Positions 17,602 through 26,424 are shown, counted from the stretch's first letter. The stretch is 64,000 bases of DNA from JAJTFW01 sp031421935 (GCA_031421935.1 JANOPQ010000185.1:1-64000); one strand, 5' to 3'. Translations and numbers: made by a program. Notes: generated from the sequence alone by a model not told the origin.

Positions 17602-17773
17602 TGAAATTTAAGTAGTATTATTTCCTTTCAACTGAGATACACAGGACTCCAACATGTAGAGATGTGCAGTTTTCAGCGTTGTAAAAGTATGAATTTCAGC
17701 CCATGTTTTTTTGCTTGTAGGATCAAAAAGGAATTGTTATCTTGCGTTAAACTAAGCAAAACCCTCCCCTTAC

Positions 17774-20422
17774 ATGTTTGGTATTCAATTAGACAGGTTA
17801 TCAAATCTGTTGAATAGATTTCTGTCATCGCACATTAAGCTAAAAAAGGAATCCGTTATTGGTTTTTTTATCTTCTTGTATGCATTCTTTGCTCCAGTGG
17901 TGGCCTATTCGCAATTGCATGATACGGTAAAGGTGGCTGCCTACAATTTATTAAAATACCCCGATATAAGTTCAGTGTCTGCATCAGCTGCAGATACTAC
18001 ACTTCGTCATCCCTTTTATAGAACTGCTATTACAGCAATAAATCCAGATATTTTAGTGGTGGAGGAGGTTCAATCAACAGCAGGATTTAATTGGTTTTTG
18101 AATGGTGTGATGAATAGTACTACGCTACAATATGGTGCTGCTACTTTTGTGAATGGTCCAGATACTGATGCTGGTCTCTATTATAAGATATCAAAATTTC
18201 AATTTATTAATTCCAAAACGATTGTTACTAATTTAAGAAATATCTATGAATTTAAGTTGGTGCATATAGCTTCAGGTGATACGTTAAGAGTTTATGCTGT
18301 TCATTTAAAAGCAAGTTCAGGTTCGGTGGAGGAACAAATTCGTACTGCCGAAGTAGATAGTTTACGAAAAGTGACTAATGCATTATTACCAGGTTCTAAT
18401 TTTGTGGTAATGGGTGATTTTAATATTTATTCAAGCAGTGAACCAGCATATCAAAAGTTGCTACTTGATCAATCAGGGAACGAAGGCCATTTTATTGACA
18501 TGATTAATATTACGGGCATCTGGAATAATGCTGCCTATTCGATTTATCATACACAGTCAACAAGGACTCGACTATTTGGCGCAGGTGTTGAAGGTGGATT
18601 GGATGATCGATTTGATATGATTCTATATTCGCAAGCCATTTCTCTTGCTGGCGGAATGGAAGTAGTCCCCAATTCTTTGGTGGCTTTTGGTAATGATGGA
18701 AATCATTATAATGATTCATTGAATCATCCTACTAATACGTTTGCAAGTCCAACCATCATTAATGCTTTATACAATGCATCCGATCACTTGCCTGTAACGA
18801 TGAAATTTACATTCCCCATTTCTTTAGGTGGTGATGTAGGTGTGACAGCGCTGCTAACAAATGGTTCGTATTGCCCTTCTAACAATAGAACGATACAGTT
18901 GAAAGTTCATAATTTTGCATCCAGTACCCTTAATTTTAGTTCTTCATTAGTTACCGTAAATGCATCTATCAAAAATCCGAATAATGTGACAGAGACATTT
19001 AATCTTTTACTTAGTTCAGGTTCACTTGCACCCGGACAAGATACTATTGTAACATTAGGAATAAATTATTCGGCAACTGTACCTGGTTCTTATTTGGTAA
19101 ATGCATCTACTAGTTTAACGGGTGATGTAAATAATACCAACAATGCAATGGCACAAAGTTCTTTTTCTATCCTCAGTGGCGGATTAGCTAACGTTTCTCC
19201 TGCTGGACCATTACAAATATGTTCAGGTAATGCCGTAACATTAACGGTTAGTTATGGAATAAGTTATTTGTGGTCTACAGGTGCTACTACTTCTAGTATT
19301 TACGTGAGTGCTGCAGGTTCGTATAGCGTTAGTGTAACTTCTGCTGGTGGATGTGTGTCTACAAGTAATATCGTTACTGTAAGCATTGGATCAACTCCTC
19401 TTTTGCAAAACTTATTTTCTGAAAGCATGGGAATTACTACAGGTACTATTCCTATTGCTACCCACGAAAATGCAAATGGATTTCAGAATGTAGCGTTCAC
19501 GATGTCGGGTACTGCAGACGTACGCATCACACAAACTTCGAGTAGCTATGCAGGAGCAAGTGCAGGATCAAACATTTTCATCACAAATATTGTGGGAAGA
19601 TATTTCACGATCTCAGGAATCAATACCCTAAATTCAAATAGCATGGAAGTTAGTTTTGGAATGTATAAAAGTACGACTGCCAGTACAGGCCAAGAATTGA
19701 AAGTTCAAGTGAGTACTGACAATATTAATTTTACGGATTTGTCTTTTCCTGTGATTACCGGAGGTTCAGGATGGTATTTACGTACGGCCACCGGTTCAAT
19801 TCCTAAATCTACTCATCTGCATTTGCGGTTTTATCAATCAACTGTAGCCGCACAATACCGAATTGATGATGTAATTTTTAAACACATTCCTGATCCCACC
19901 ATTACGGCTTCCGATACCATTATTTGTCCGGGCGATTCGGTGTTGTTAACTGCTACTTCCGGAAATAGTTATTTGTGGAGTACTGGCGCCACTACATCCA
20001 GCATTTTCGTTTATGGGGCAGGAAGTTATTCGGTTACCATTGATTGTGGTAACGCTTCGCCAGTGGTTATTCAAAATTGTGCAGGATCCACAGTGCTTAC
20101 TGTTAAATGCATGATCGAAGGATCTTATGTTCTTAATGGCGAATTGACACCTCGACTCTATAACGTTGGCGCCACTACGAATAACTTACTTTGTGATACC
20201 GTACAGCTTCAATGGAGAAATGCTACTGCACCTTATGCTCTCGTTCAATCGACGCAAGCCGTTATGGACATCTTCGGAAATTTTTCAGTTCCCGTGCCGG
20301 TAGGTTTATTAAATCAATCGTATTATTTAGTAGTAAGACAATTGTCCTCTATAGAAACCTGGAGCAAATTACCCGTGATGATGAGCGGTACAACTATCTT
20401 TTACGATTTTAGCACACCATAA
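17774..20422 (+). CDS. Secreted endonuclease/exonuclease/phosphatase-fold protein
   Basis: An 882-residue exported protein with a signal ending in VVAYSQ after a long charged n-region. Residues about 50-345 form an endonuclease/exonuclease/phosphatase domain: YNLLKYP, VVEEVQ (near 97), VHLKAS, VMGDFN (near 213) and SDHLPV (near 336), so the metal and catalytic positions appear intact. A CARDB-like beta domain (about 355-465) follows, then two segments with YLWSTGATTSSI, a discoidin-like domain between them, and a C-terminal beta domain ending YDFSTP. No T9SS sorting domain is present: the protein stops right after a segment that, as I recall, usually continues in homologues. It could degrade extracellular DNA or hydrolyse phosphoesters. 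Confidence 0.8.
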   Translation: MFGIQLDRLSNLLNRFLSSHIKLKKESVIGFFIFLYAFFAPVVAYSQLHDTVKVAAYNLLKYPDISSVSASAADTTLRHPFYRTAITAINPDILVVEEVQSTAGFNWFLNGVMNSTTLQYGAATFVNGPDTDAGLYYKISKFQFINSKTIVTNLRNIYEFKLVHIASGDTLRVYAVHLKASSGSVEEQIRTAEVDSLRKVTNALLPGSNFVVMGDFNIYSSSEPAYQKLLLDQSGNEGHFIDMINITGIWNNAAYSIYHTQSTRTRLFGAGVEGGLDDRFDMILYSQAISLAGGMEVVPNSLVAFGNDGNHYNDSLNHPTNTFASPTIINALYNASDHLPVTMKFTFPISLGGDVGVTALLTNGSYCPSNNRTIQLKVHNFASSTLNFSSSLVTVNASIKNPNNVTETFNLLLSSGSLAPGQDTIVTLGINYSATVPGSYLVNASTSLTGDVNNTNNAMAQSSFSILSGGLANVSPAGPLQICSGNAVTLTVSYGISYLWSTGATTSSIYVSAAGSYSVSVTSAGGCVSTSNIVTVSIGSTPLLQNLFSESMGITTGTIPIATHENANGFQNVAFTMSGTADVRITQTSSSYAGASAGSNIFITNIVGRYFTISGINTLNSNSMEVSFGMYKSTTASTGQELKVQVSTDNINFTDLSFPVITGGSGWYLRTATGSIPKSTHLHLRFYQSTVAAQYRIDDVIFKHIPDPTITASDTIICPGDSVLLTATSGNSYLWSTGATTSSIFVYGAGSYSVTIDCGNASPVVIQNCAGSTVLTVKCMIEGSYVLNGELTPRLYNVGATTNNLLCDTVQLQWRNATAPYALVQSTQAVMDIFGNFSVPVPVGLLNQSYYLVVRQLSSIETWSKLPVMMSGTTIFYDFSTP

Positions 20423-20431
20423 AAACTAAAT

Positions 20432-20920
20432 TTATTTACAGTCGCATTTAACTTCGTTTTCTAAATCAATCACAGTAACAATACTTGCTTGTGTATTACA
20501 ATTTCCAACAATGATACGCACATGCTGTCCATCATGCGTATTTCCTTCTACTGCATACTTAGGGCAAGGTTTAGATTTCATATCGCTTTTTGAATAATTG
20601 ATTTCTCCCGTTTGTAAAATTTCTTTTACTTCTGATTCATCAATGCTGCGGCAATCCATCCGACATTTTGCATGCTTCGTGTAGTAAATTTGTTGATGAC
20701 GAAAAGTAGCTTCGCGATGGTCGCGTTGGTTTCGCTGAGAAGTATTTTCTTTTTTGGGATTTTCGAAATCTTTACTGCTTCGATCACAACCTTCGAAGTA
20801 TAAAATAAAATAGAGAATCAATAGAATTCCTAGTACGATTAAAGAACCAATATTTTTTTTCTTCGACACACCCATCTTCCTATTCACACAACAACTATAA
20901 ACACGATGTTCTTCCGCCAT
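20432..20920 (-). CDS. DUF4258 domain protein with N-terminal membrane anchor
   Basis: Up to 162 residues. One membrane helix (SLIVLGILLILYFILYF) is followed by a polar linker and a DUF4258-type domain (about 78-162) with YYTKHAKCRMDCRSIDESEV, INYSKSD, YAVEG, GQHVRIIVG and VTVIDLE, ending in a CDC motif. The fold relates to RelE-like proteins, but no toxin activity can be claimed for this membrane-anchored form. The start at 20920 overlaps the SDR stop by 26 bases; an ATG at 20875 would remove 15 residues including the first CC pair and is equally possible. It probably shares a transcript with the SDR. Confidence 0.75.
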   Translation of the reverse strand: MAEEHRVYSCCVNRKMGVSKKKNIGSLIVLGILLILYFILYFEGCDRSSKDFENPKKENTSQRNQRDHREATFRHQQIYYTKHAKCRMDCRSIDESEVKEILQTGEINYSKSDMKSKPCPKYAVEGNTHDGQHVRIIVGNCNTQASIVTVIDLENEVKCDCK

Positions 20921-21686
20921 CTACCGGAAGATTGATTCCAGTAATGTAAGACGCCGCGGGAGAAGCTAAAAAAGCAATGGCATTCGCAATCTCTGAAGGA
21001 TCAGCAAAGCGACCCATCGGAATTTCACTTTCCATTTCATGGGTGATAGTATCTTCTGTATTACCTGAATTTTTTGATTTGTTGGAAATGATACTTTGCA
21101 AACGTTGTGTTGAAGTAGCTCCCGGTAAAACATTATTAACGGTGATTCCAAATGATGCCACTTCGCTGGCTAATGTCTTCGACCAATTGGCAACAGCAGC
21201 TCTGATAGTATTGGAAACGCCTAATCCTTTCAATGGTTGTTTAACAGAAGTACTAATTACATTAATGATACGACCGTACTTTTCTTTCTTCATCCCATCT
21301 AACAAAGCCTGAGCTAAAATGTGATTGCATAGTAAATGATTGGAAAAAGCAGAAACAAATTCTTCCGTTTTTGCTTGAGCAATAGTACCTGCAGGTGGTC
21401 CGCCCGTATTATTAACTAGGATATGAATGGGATTATTGGCTTTTATATATCCGTCTAAAATAGATTTCAATTGATCGGGATTTGCAAAATCAGCAACTAG
21501 ATAGGAGTGGTGCTGACTCTCGGCTTTATGAAGAGTTGCTACAACTTCTTTCAATTTCTCTTCATTTCGAGCCAATAAAATCACATGAGCACCCAATAAC
21601 GAGAGTTGTGTGGCGGCCGCAAAACCAATCCCTTGTGTACTACCACAAACCAATGCGGTTTTGCCTTGTAAGTTTAGATCCATCAT
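20895..21686 (-). CDS. SDR-family protein lacking the catalytic Tyr and Lys
   Basis: A 263-residue Rossmann-fold protein of the short-chain dehydrogenase/reductase family. The cofactor loop GSTQGIG is at residues 15-21 and NNTGG at about 89-93; the C-terminal LPVDGG is typical. The YxxxK active-site motif is replaced: at about residue 158 the aligned segment reads GLGVSNTIRAAV, with Ser and Arg where Tyr and Lys should be. I recall an SDR subgroup with this SNxxRAAV pattern; its chemistry is unclear. It lies between the aminomuconate semialdehyde dehydrogenase and the 3-hydroxyanthranilate dioxygenase genes, so a link with that pathway is possible. Start may be 21686 or the adjacent ATG at 21683. 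Confidence 0.85.
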   Translation of the reverse strand: MMDLNLQGKTALVCGSTQGIGFAAATQLSLLGAHVILLARNEEKLKEVVATLHKAESQHHSYLVADFANPDQLKSILDGYIKANNPIHILVNNTGGPPAGTIAQAKTEEFVSAFSNHLLCNHILAQALLDGMKKEKYGRIINVISTSVKQPLKGLGVSNTIRAAVANWSKTLASEVASFGITVNNVLPGATSTQRLQSIISNKSKNSGNTEDTITHEMESEIPMGRFADPSEIANAIAFLASPAASYITGINLPVDGGRTSCL

Positions 21687-21690
21687 ATTG

Positions 21691-21698
21691 CGAAGATA
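21691..21698 (-). promoter_or_regulatory. Near-consensus -7 box TATCTTCG for the SDR gene
   Basis: TATCTTCG on the minus strand differs from TAnnTTTG at one position and lies four bases before the first ATG, implying a leaderless or nearly leaderless message. The same TTCG variant precedes rseP (28986-28993), dxr (30263-30270) and, on the plus strand, the DUF4270 gene (41405-41412). Confidence 0.35.
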
Positions 21699-21756
21699 TT
21701 ATTATTTAGGCAGAATAATACCTATGACAATTGGATGCTAGCTTAATTATTTTAAT

Positions 21757-22008
21757 TGTACAGGCGGTATATCTTGATAATAAGTTTAAAAGTTATGATA
21801 AGTTTCAAGATCATTCGATTTTTCAAATGAAACGAATTTGTATTAAAAACAAAATTTTCATTTTTTACCACAGAGTCACGGATTACACAGATGTTCACGG
21901 AGTGTGTGTAATACCAATTGAATACTATTCTACCTCCCAAAATTTTATATGTACAGACGGTATAACTTGATAATTAGATTAAAAGTTATGGTAAGTATCC
22001 AGATCATT
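21757..22008. repeat. Pair of 59-bp direct repeats and other repeats in a 670-bp gap
   Basis: Copy 1 at 21757-21815 and copy 2 at 21950-22008 have the same length and orientation and differ at about eight positions; both begin TGTACAGRCGGTATA and end AGATCATT. Between and after them lie ACGGATTACACAGATGTTCACGG and TCCGTGTTTCTCCGT words, then a GC-richer block (22071-22190) with several AAGCTTCAGC/GCTTTTGC palindromic words framed by CCTGC and GCAGG. No gene is visible from 21687 to 22356. Confidence 0.7.
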
Positions 22009-22356
22009 TGAAAATAGTGATTTATAAAAGACGAAAAATTCTCCGTGTTTCTCCGTACTTTCTCCGTTCCTGCCTGCAGCATCGCATCGCTTTCGCGTAG
22101 CTTCAGCAGAGCAAAGCTTTTGCTGTAGCTTGTGCCTCCGCTAAAGCTTCAGCGACATGCGGTCAGCGGAGCAAAGCAAGCAGGGTTAGAATTCGAACTT
22201 TTTTGGAGTTACGAACATACTTCATAGATTGTGGCCAAAGCAAAGCTATTATGCGATTGGACTATTTAATTTGTGAATCTTATATAATAGGGGAAGTATG
22301 AAAAGTCCATAATTGTTTTATTTTTTCTAATTTAGTAGTCCAAAAAAGAAATAATT

Positions 22357-22890
22357 ATGGCCGTAGCCTCAGCTTTCAATCTGAAGAAGTGGATCGATGA
22401 AAATCGTCATTTATTAAAACCTCCTGTTGGAAATCAGCAGGTCTATAAAGCCAACGACGATTTTATCGTGATGATTGTGGGCGGACCAAACTCCCGAAAA
22501 GATTATCATTGGGAGGAAGCGGAAGAATTATTTTATCAAATTGAAGGCGACATCGTCGTAAAAATTATTGATGAAGGGAAGCAACGTGATATTCATATTA
22601 AGGAAGGCGAGATGTTTTTACTGCCTCGATGTGTTCCTCATTCTCCACAACGCGGACCTAATACCATTGGATTAGTTATTGAGCGATACCGTGATCAAAA
22701 AGAAAAAGATAAATGCATGTGGTTTTGTGAAAAGTGCAATGCGAAATTATATGAAGAATCTTTTAGTTTAGAAGATATCGTGAATCAGCTTCCTGCTGTG
22801 ATGAGTAATTTTTACGCATCCAAAGATCTTTGTACTTGCAAGGAGTGTGGAACAATGATGGAAGCTCCACAACCTGTAGGGAACCTCTAA
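22357..22890 (+). CDS. 3-hydroxyanthranilate 3,4-dioxygenase
   Basis: A 177-residue cupin dioxygenase that opens the ring of 3-hydroxyanthranilate to give 2-amino-3-carboxymuconate semialdehyde. The Fe(II) ligands His51, Glu57 and His95 fall at exactly the positions known from the Cupriavidus enzyme, with Arg47, Arg99 and Glu109 for substrate binding and oxygen activation. The C-terminal rubredoxin-like site is intact: Cys124, Cys127, Cys161 and Cys164. Its product is the substrate of the ACMSD at 5463-6470. It is a lone plus-strand gene; kynureninase, kynurenine monooxygenase and the RidA-type deaminase are not in the window. Confidence 0.95.
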   Translation: MAVASAFNLKKWIDENRHLLKPPVGNQQVYKANDDFIVMIVGGPNSRKDYHWEEAEELFYQIEGDIVVKIIDEGKQRDIHIKEGEMFLLPRCVPHSPQRGPNTIGLVIERYRDQKEKDKCMWFCEKCNAKLYEESFSLEDIVNQLPAVMSNFYASKDLCTCKECGTMMEAPQPVGNL

Positions 22891-23021
22891 AAACCCCGAA
22901 TACTTCGTTTTACAAAAATTTTCAAATCCTCATTTACAATTGGTAAACTCCGGTGTTGAAGATTATTGCAGGCTTAGTCTGCGAGGTTTTTAGGGGCTCC
23001 CTTTAGCTTGTAATTTATTGA

Positions 23022-24086
23022 TTACAATTTTAATTTTTCAATCTTAATGTGATTGCGAATCCATCGAGGGAGAAGAATAGCGCCTATCAATAAATAGGGA
23101 TAGTAGCTTAGCATCCTCCACAAAATACTTAGCGTTGGTGCGAGACCTTTTGAAATAAATTCTCCTAAAAAATCGGTAAACATAAATTCTGCTAGTCCAC
23201 TGCCTCCTGGTGTGGGACTTAGTAAAATGATGATGCCCATGATGACTTGTTTCCCATAAATTACAAAATCATTGAGTGCAGTAGTACCATGAAATGCGTG
23301 TAAGATGCAATTCACGATCGAGTAGCGGGCGGTCCATGAAACAAAGGTGGCACCCAAACACCACATCCAATATTTTTTACTTTTATCTTTTAATCCGTTA
23401 GATGCGATTACTAACTGATCGCCGGTTTCTCTCGCTTGTCTCTTCCATCTCCTCAATAAAGGCGCAGAAAACATATACAGCAATAATTTTTTTATGAATT
23501 GTGGATTTACAAAAAGCGCATAAGCCACAAATAATTTATAGGCGAGGATTAAAAAATAGACTGTCCAGAAAGTATAGAAAATACTATTTCCAAAACTGGT
23601 GTTAAGATGGATTCCTGAAAAGAGTGCATCCTTGCTTGCCATAAAATAAACGAAGGGAGCCATCACAGCCAGGAAAATTCCATCTAGAAAAGAAGAGTTG
23701 AGAATTGCGGTAATGCTTTTTCCCATGTGAAGTCCTTCTCGATTTAAAATGAAAATAGCGAAAATAAATCCACCACCAATCATTCCTGGAGCCAATGCTG
23801 AACTAAATTCCCACAGCATAATAACTATGAAAGCACGCTTCCAATTAAGATGTTGATCGGTGAGCACACGAATACGAATCATGTAAGCCCAATCACGAAT
23901 AACGACGGAAACGATAGCAAGAAAAAACCAGAAAGAAGAATTCAAATTCCATTTCACAGCGGAAAACGCTTCCTTATCAAAATCTTTAAAAAAAAGAAAT
24001 GCGGTTACGCAAAGACCAATCAATATTGGCCAAATAATTTTTTTGGGAGAGAATACTTTTAGAATTTCACGGGGATCAGTTTGCAT
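23022..24086 (-). CDS. Flippase-like integral membrane protein (LPG synthase TM / UPF0104 family)
   Basis: A 354-residue membrane protein with about eight hydrophobic segments. The GGGFIFAIFIL, WEFSSALAPG and LLSPTPGGSGLAEF motifs are the conserved marks of the lysylphosphatidylglycerol-synthase TM/UPF0104 family, without the soluble aminoacyl-lipid synthase domain. Such stand-alone proteins are thought to move or modify lipids; substrate unknown. Its start overlaps the 3' end of scpA by 11 bases, so the two are translationally coupled, an arrangement I associate with Bacteroidota. The 131-bp gap between its stop and that of the dioxygenase contains CTAAAAACC/GGTTTTTAG arms about 95 bases apart. 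Confidence 0.82.
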   Translation of the reverse strand: MQTDPREILKVFSPKKIIWPILIGLCVTAFLFFKDFDKEAFSAVKWNLNSSFWFFLAIVSVVIRDWAYMIRIRVLTDQHLNWKRAFIVIMLWEFSSALAPGMIGGGFIFAIFILNREGLHMGKSITAILNSSFLDGIFLAVMAPFVYFMASKDALFSGIHLNTSFGNSIFYTFWTVYFLILAYKLFVAYALFVNPQFIKKLLLYMFSAPLLRRWKRQARETGDQLVIASNGLKDKSKKYWMWCLGATFVSWTARYSIVNCILHAFHGTTALNDFVIYGKQVIMGIIILLSPTPGGSGLAEFMFTDFLGEFISKGLAPTLSILWRMLSYYPYLLIGAILLPRWIRNHIKIEKLKL

Positions 24087-24864
24087 CCTCTTCCCTTGGA
24101 GCTGTAACTTCGGGTGCCGCTTCGAGCGTACTCACCACAAAATTGTTAAAGCCTTCACCCATGAAGATGAGTAAGGTTCTGTTCTGAATAAGATCTAGTA
24201 ATGCGAGAAACGTGAATACGGCATGCAGTTTACTGGTACATTCTTCAAAGAGCTCGATGAAATTTACCTGTGGTTTTTTCATCAATGTTTTATTGATGTA
24301 ATCCTTCTGGCTGTCGATAGAAAAAGGATATTGAATGATGGTATGCGTAACTTTATTTTGATTGTCTTCAAAACGCGACATTACTTTTTCGAAAGTAGCA
24401 ATGAGTCGATATAAAGTCAACTGATTTAATTCGCCGGCATAAGTAGCATCTGATGTTGCTTTATACTTTGCAAGCTCTTGCTCTAAGTTGCCACGATGAA
24501 AACGCATCATGCGTTCATCTTCCATCGCTCTTAACTCTTCTGACGCTGCTTTAAATTGTTTGTAGTCGAGCAGTTGTCGAACCAAGTCATGACGCGGATC
24601 AATCTCATTACCTTCTTCGTCTTTTTCATAACGAGGCAACAGTAGTTTTGCTTTGATCCGCATTAAAGTAGAAGCAACAAGGATGAACTCACTCGCCAAT
24701 TCGATGTCCATGGTTTGCATATCATGCATATAGGTCAAAAAATCGTTGGTGATTTTGGCAATGGGAATATCATGAATGTCCAATTCATCCCTTTCTATAA
24801 AGAAAAGAAGAAGGTCGAATGGACCTTCAAACTGGGGTAATTTAATTTCGAAACTTTCGCTCAC
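24076..24864 (-). CDS. scpA: Segregation and condensation protein A (kleisin)
   Basis: A 262-residue kleisin that bridges the SMC dimer with ScpB in chromosome condensation. The N-terminus FEIKLPQFEGPFDLLLFFIE and the IPIAKITNDFL segment are diagnostic, LASEFILVASTLMRIKAKLLLP is the next conserved block, and the C-terminal winged-helix region (TFLALLDLIQNR) is present. scpB is not adjacent. First gene of a two-gene unit with the flippase-like protein. No TAnnTTTG box is evident right upstream. Confidence 0.93.
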   Translation of the reverse strand: MSESFEIKLPQFEGPFDLLLFFIERDELDIHDIPIAKITNDFLTYMHDMQTMDIELASEFILVASTLMRIKAKLLLPRYEKDEEGNEIDPRHDLVRQLLDYKQFKAASEELRAMEDERMMRFHRGNLEQELAKYKATSDATYAGELNQLTLYRLIATFEKVMSRFEDNQNKVTHTIIQYPFSIDSQKDYINKTLMKKPQVNFIELFEECTSKLHAVFTFLALLDLIQNRTLLIFMGEGFNNFVVSTLEAAPEVTAPREEDAN

Positions 24865-25027
24865 AATGCTCTTTATGGTATTTGAAGTATCAAATTTCAG
24901 CCTTTTTCAGCTCTAAAACAATGATCAAACTAAATTAATCATATTCTATTGATTAAGACGACTAAAGATCCTCATTAAGTTACTCTTCCTAACTCAATCT
25001 AATAAACAAACCCCTTACTTGTTGGAA

Positions 25028-25058
25028 ATAAAAAAGGCCATCCGTGAGGACAGCCTTT
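25028..25058 (-). terminator. Intrinsic terminator after the 25-kb barrel gene
   Basis: On the minus strand the stem AAAGGCTGTCC / GGATGGCCTTT (25033-25058, one mismatch) with a short loop is followed by a run of T's (25028-25035). It lies about 20 bases past the stop at 25079. Confidence 0.8.
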
Positions 25059-25078
25059 CTTATTAATTTTTTTACTTT

Positions 25079-25822
25079 TTAGAAGTAGAAATTTAAAACA
25101 AGAGATCCGCTAGCGTTATCAGTATCTAAACCGAAAGAAGATGATTTACCAGTTTTAGAAGATGTAGAAACACCACCAGTAGTAGAAGAATTTTCTCCTT
25201 CACCAGTGCTTGAAAATGCGATTCCCCAACCGAATTCACCGCCTAAAGACATCTTTGGAGCAAAGAAGTACTCTATACCAATGAAACCACGGATTCCTAA
25301 GCCGAAGGTACTACCCAATTTGTTCTCACTTGTGTAACCAGGTGCATCGATAGTAGTTTTTCCACCGCTTAAACCAATGTTTGCTTCAGCACCGTAAATT
25401 CCTTTTAAGCGTCCTTTACCACGGTATTTTTGGATACCAGCTCCTAAGTTGATGTTGGTAGCAGAAGTTTTAACTTCAGCTGAATCAACATCATCAAATC
25501 CGTCTCCGTCAGTATCAACACTTTGTCCTTCTTGCTTATTAGAACCCAGACCTAAACGCAATCTTAAGCGATAAGCTGTGTTTTCGTCTTTCATCATTTT
25601 ACCTTGAAGAACGTTTTGTGGATTTTGCCAATCGAATGATGGTGCACTGTTGTTACCATTCATAAGATTTCCGAAATAGTCTAAGGTAGAGTTTGCGCCA
25701 ATACCAATGCTCCAATCACCAGCTTCTGGTAAAATTGGAGTTCCTTTTTTTGATGTCATGTTATCTTGTGCAGTTACTGCTCCACCGATAAACATTGCTA
25801 AGATTAGTAAGCTCTTTTTCAT
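25079..25822 (-). CDS. Secreted outer-membrane beta-barrel protein
   Basis: A 247-residue protein with a signal ending in GGAVTAQ. The mature protein is Gly-, Ser- and Thr-rich with alternating strands (RLRLRLGLG, GLGIRGFIGIEYFF, FGWGIAF) and ends in SLVLNFYF with a terminal Phe, as in outer-membrane barrels. A short acidic segment DTDGDGFDDVD looks like a calcium-binding loop and sits in an extracellular loop by position. Function unknown. I start at the ATG at 25822 because the upstream in-frame residues precede a normal signal peptide and would overlap the promoter box. It has its own promoter and terminator. Confidence 0.8.
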   Translation of the reverse strand: MKKSLLILAMFIGGAVTAQDNMTSKKGTPILPEAGDWSIGIGANSTLDYFGNLMNGNNSAPSFDWQNPQNVLQGKMMKDENTAYRLRLRLGLGSNKQEGQSVDTDGDGFDDVDSAEVKTSATNINLGAGIQKYRGKGRLKGIYGAEANIGLSGGKTTIDAPGYTSENKLGSTFGLGIRGFIGIEYFFAPKMSLGGEFGWGIAFSSTGEGENSSTTGGVSTSSKTGKSSSFGLDTDNASGSLVLNFYF

Positions 25823-25846
25823 TGCTTTTATAGTTAAGGTTGGGTG

Positions 25847-25854
25847 CAAATTTA
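25847..25854 (-). promoter_or_regulatory. -7 promoter box TAAATTTG
   Basis: An exact TAnnTTTG on the minus strand, 24 bases before the ATG at 25822. TTTG 21 bases further upstream (in GTATTTGG) is close to the expected -33 element, one of the better complete promoters here. Confidence 0.6.
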
Positions 25855-26063
25855 TTGTCATTTTTTTAACTATTCCAAATACTGGGGATTGTTATTGAAC
25901 AATTAACTGTTTATAAGTGCATTGTGATTTCCTTTGGTAATGTAAAATTGACGTTTTTTGGCTGATTTTAGTCGTTTTTTCATTCAAAATGGGCTCAAAA
26001 GTGCTTTTGCGTAGGCTCAGGCGGTTATTAGCTTCGATTAGATTTTTATACTTAATAAAATTT

Positions 26064-26175
26064 ACGCTTCTGGCTTCTGGCTTCTAGCTTCTAGCTTCTA
26101 GCTTCAGGCTTCTAGCTTCTAGCTTCTTGCTTCTTGCTTCTGGCTTCTAGCTTCTGGCTTCTGGCTTTTAGCTTC
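26064..26175. repeat. Array of 16 heptamers, NNGCTTC
   Basis: Sixteen consecutive 7-bp units ending in GCTTC (one GCTTT), with the first two positions varying mainly among TA, TG and TT, fill 112 bases without interruption. Related GAAGCTA words on the opposite strand occur at 26337-26366 and 27527-27560. The unit is too short for CRISPR and no gene is present from 25862 to 26424. Confidence 0.85.
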
Positions 26176-26300
26176 AAAAACTAGTACTACCAGCTTGATC
26201 CGATACTAACTATTATTATTTGCGAAAAACCCCTTTTGTATTCTCTAGTCGAGGAGATTTAGAAAAATCAAATTTCTCTAGTGAACTCTTTTAAAAAGTT

Positions 26301-26417
26301 TATCTATGAAATAAATACTATTTACCAATAAAAAACTAGAAGCTAGAAGCCTGAAGCTAGCAGCTCAACCCCAATAGCGTACTACAAACAATATTTACAA
26401 AAAAAATCCCTGCGAAA
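26301..26417. repeat. Diverged intergenic direct duplication, copy 1 (partner 27491-27610)
   Basis: Two segments of about 117-120 bases share order and most bases: TATTTACCAATAAAAAAC, then AAGCTAG words, then GTACTACAAACA, then AATCCCTGCG. Each ends 1-7 bases past the stop of the neighbouring minus-strand gene (26425 and 27612), so the repeat is a 3' untranslated element of two unrelated genes. Confidence 0.7.
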
Positions 26418-26424
26418 TGAAAAA

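Noticed and set aside
20432..20920. DUF4258 protein as a toxin of a toxin-antitoxin pair
   Set aside because: It has a membrane anchor and no antitoxin-like partner; its neighbour is an SDR.
22891..23021. Long-range inverted repeat as a terminator between convergent genes
   Set aside because: The shared arm is only about nine bases (CTAAAAACC) with a loop of about 95 bases and no T-run, too weak to call.
26064..26175. CRISPR array
   Set aside because: Units are 7 bp with no spacers, and no cas genes are present.
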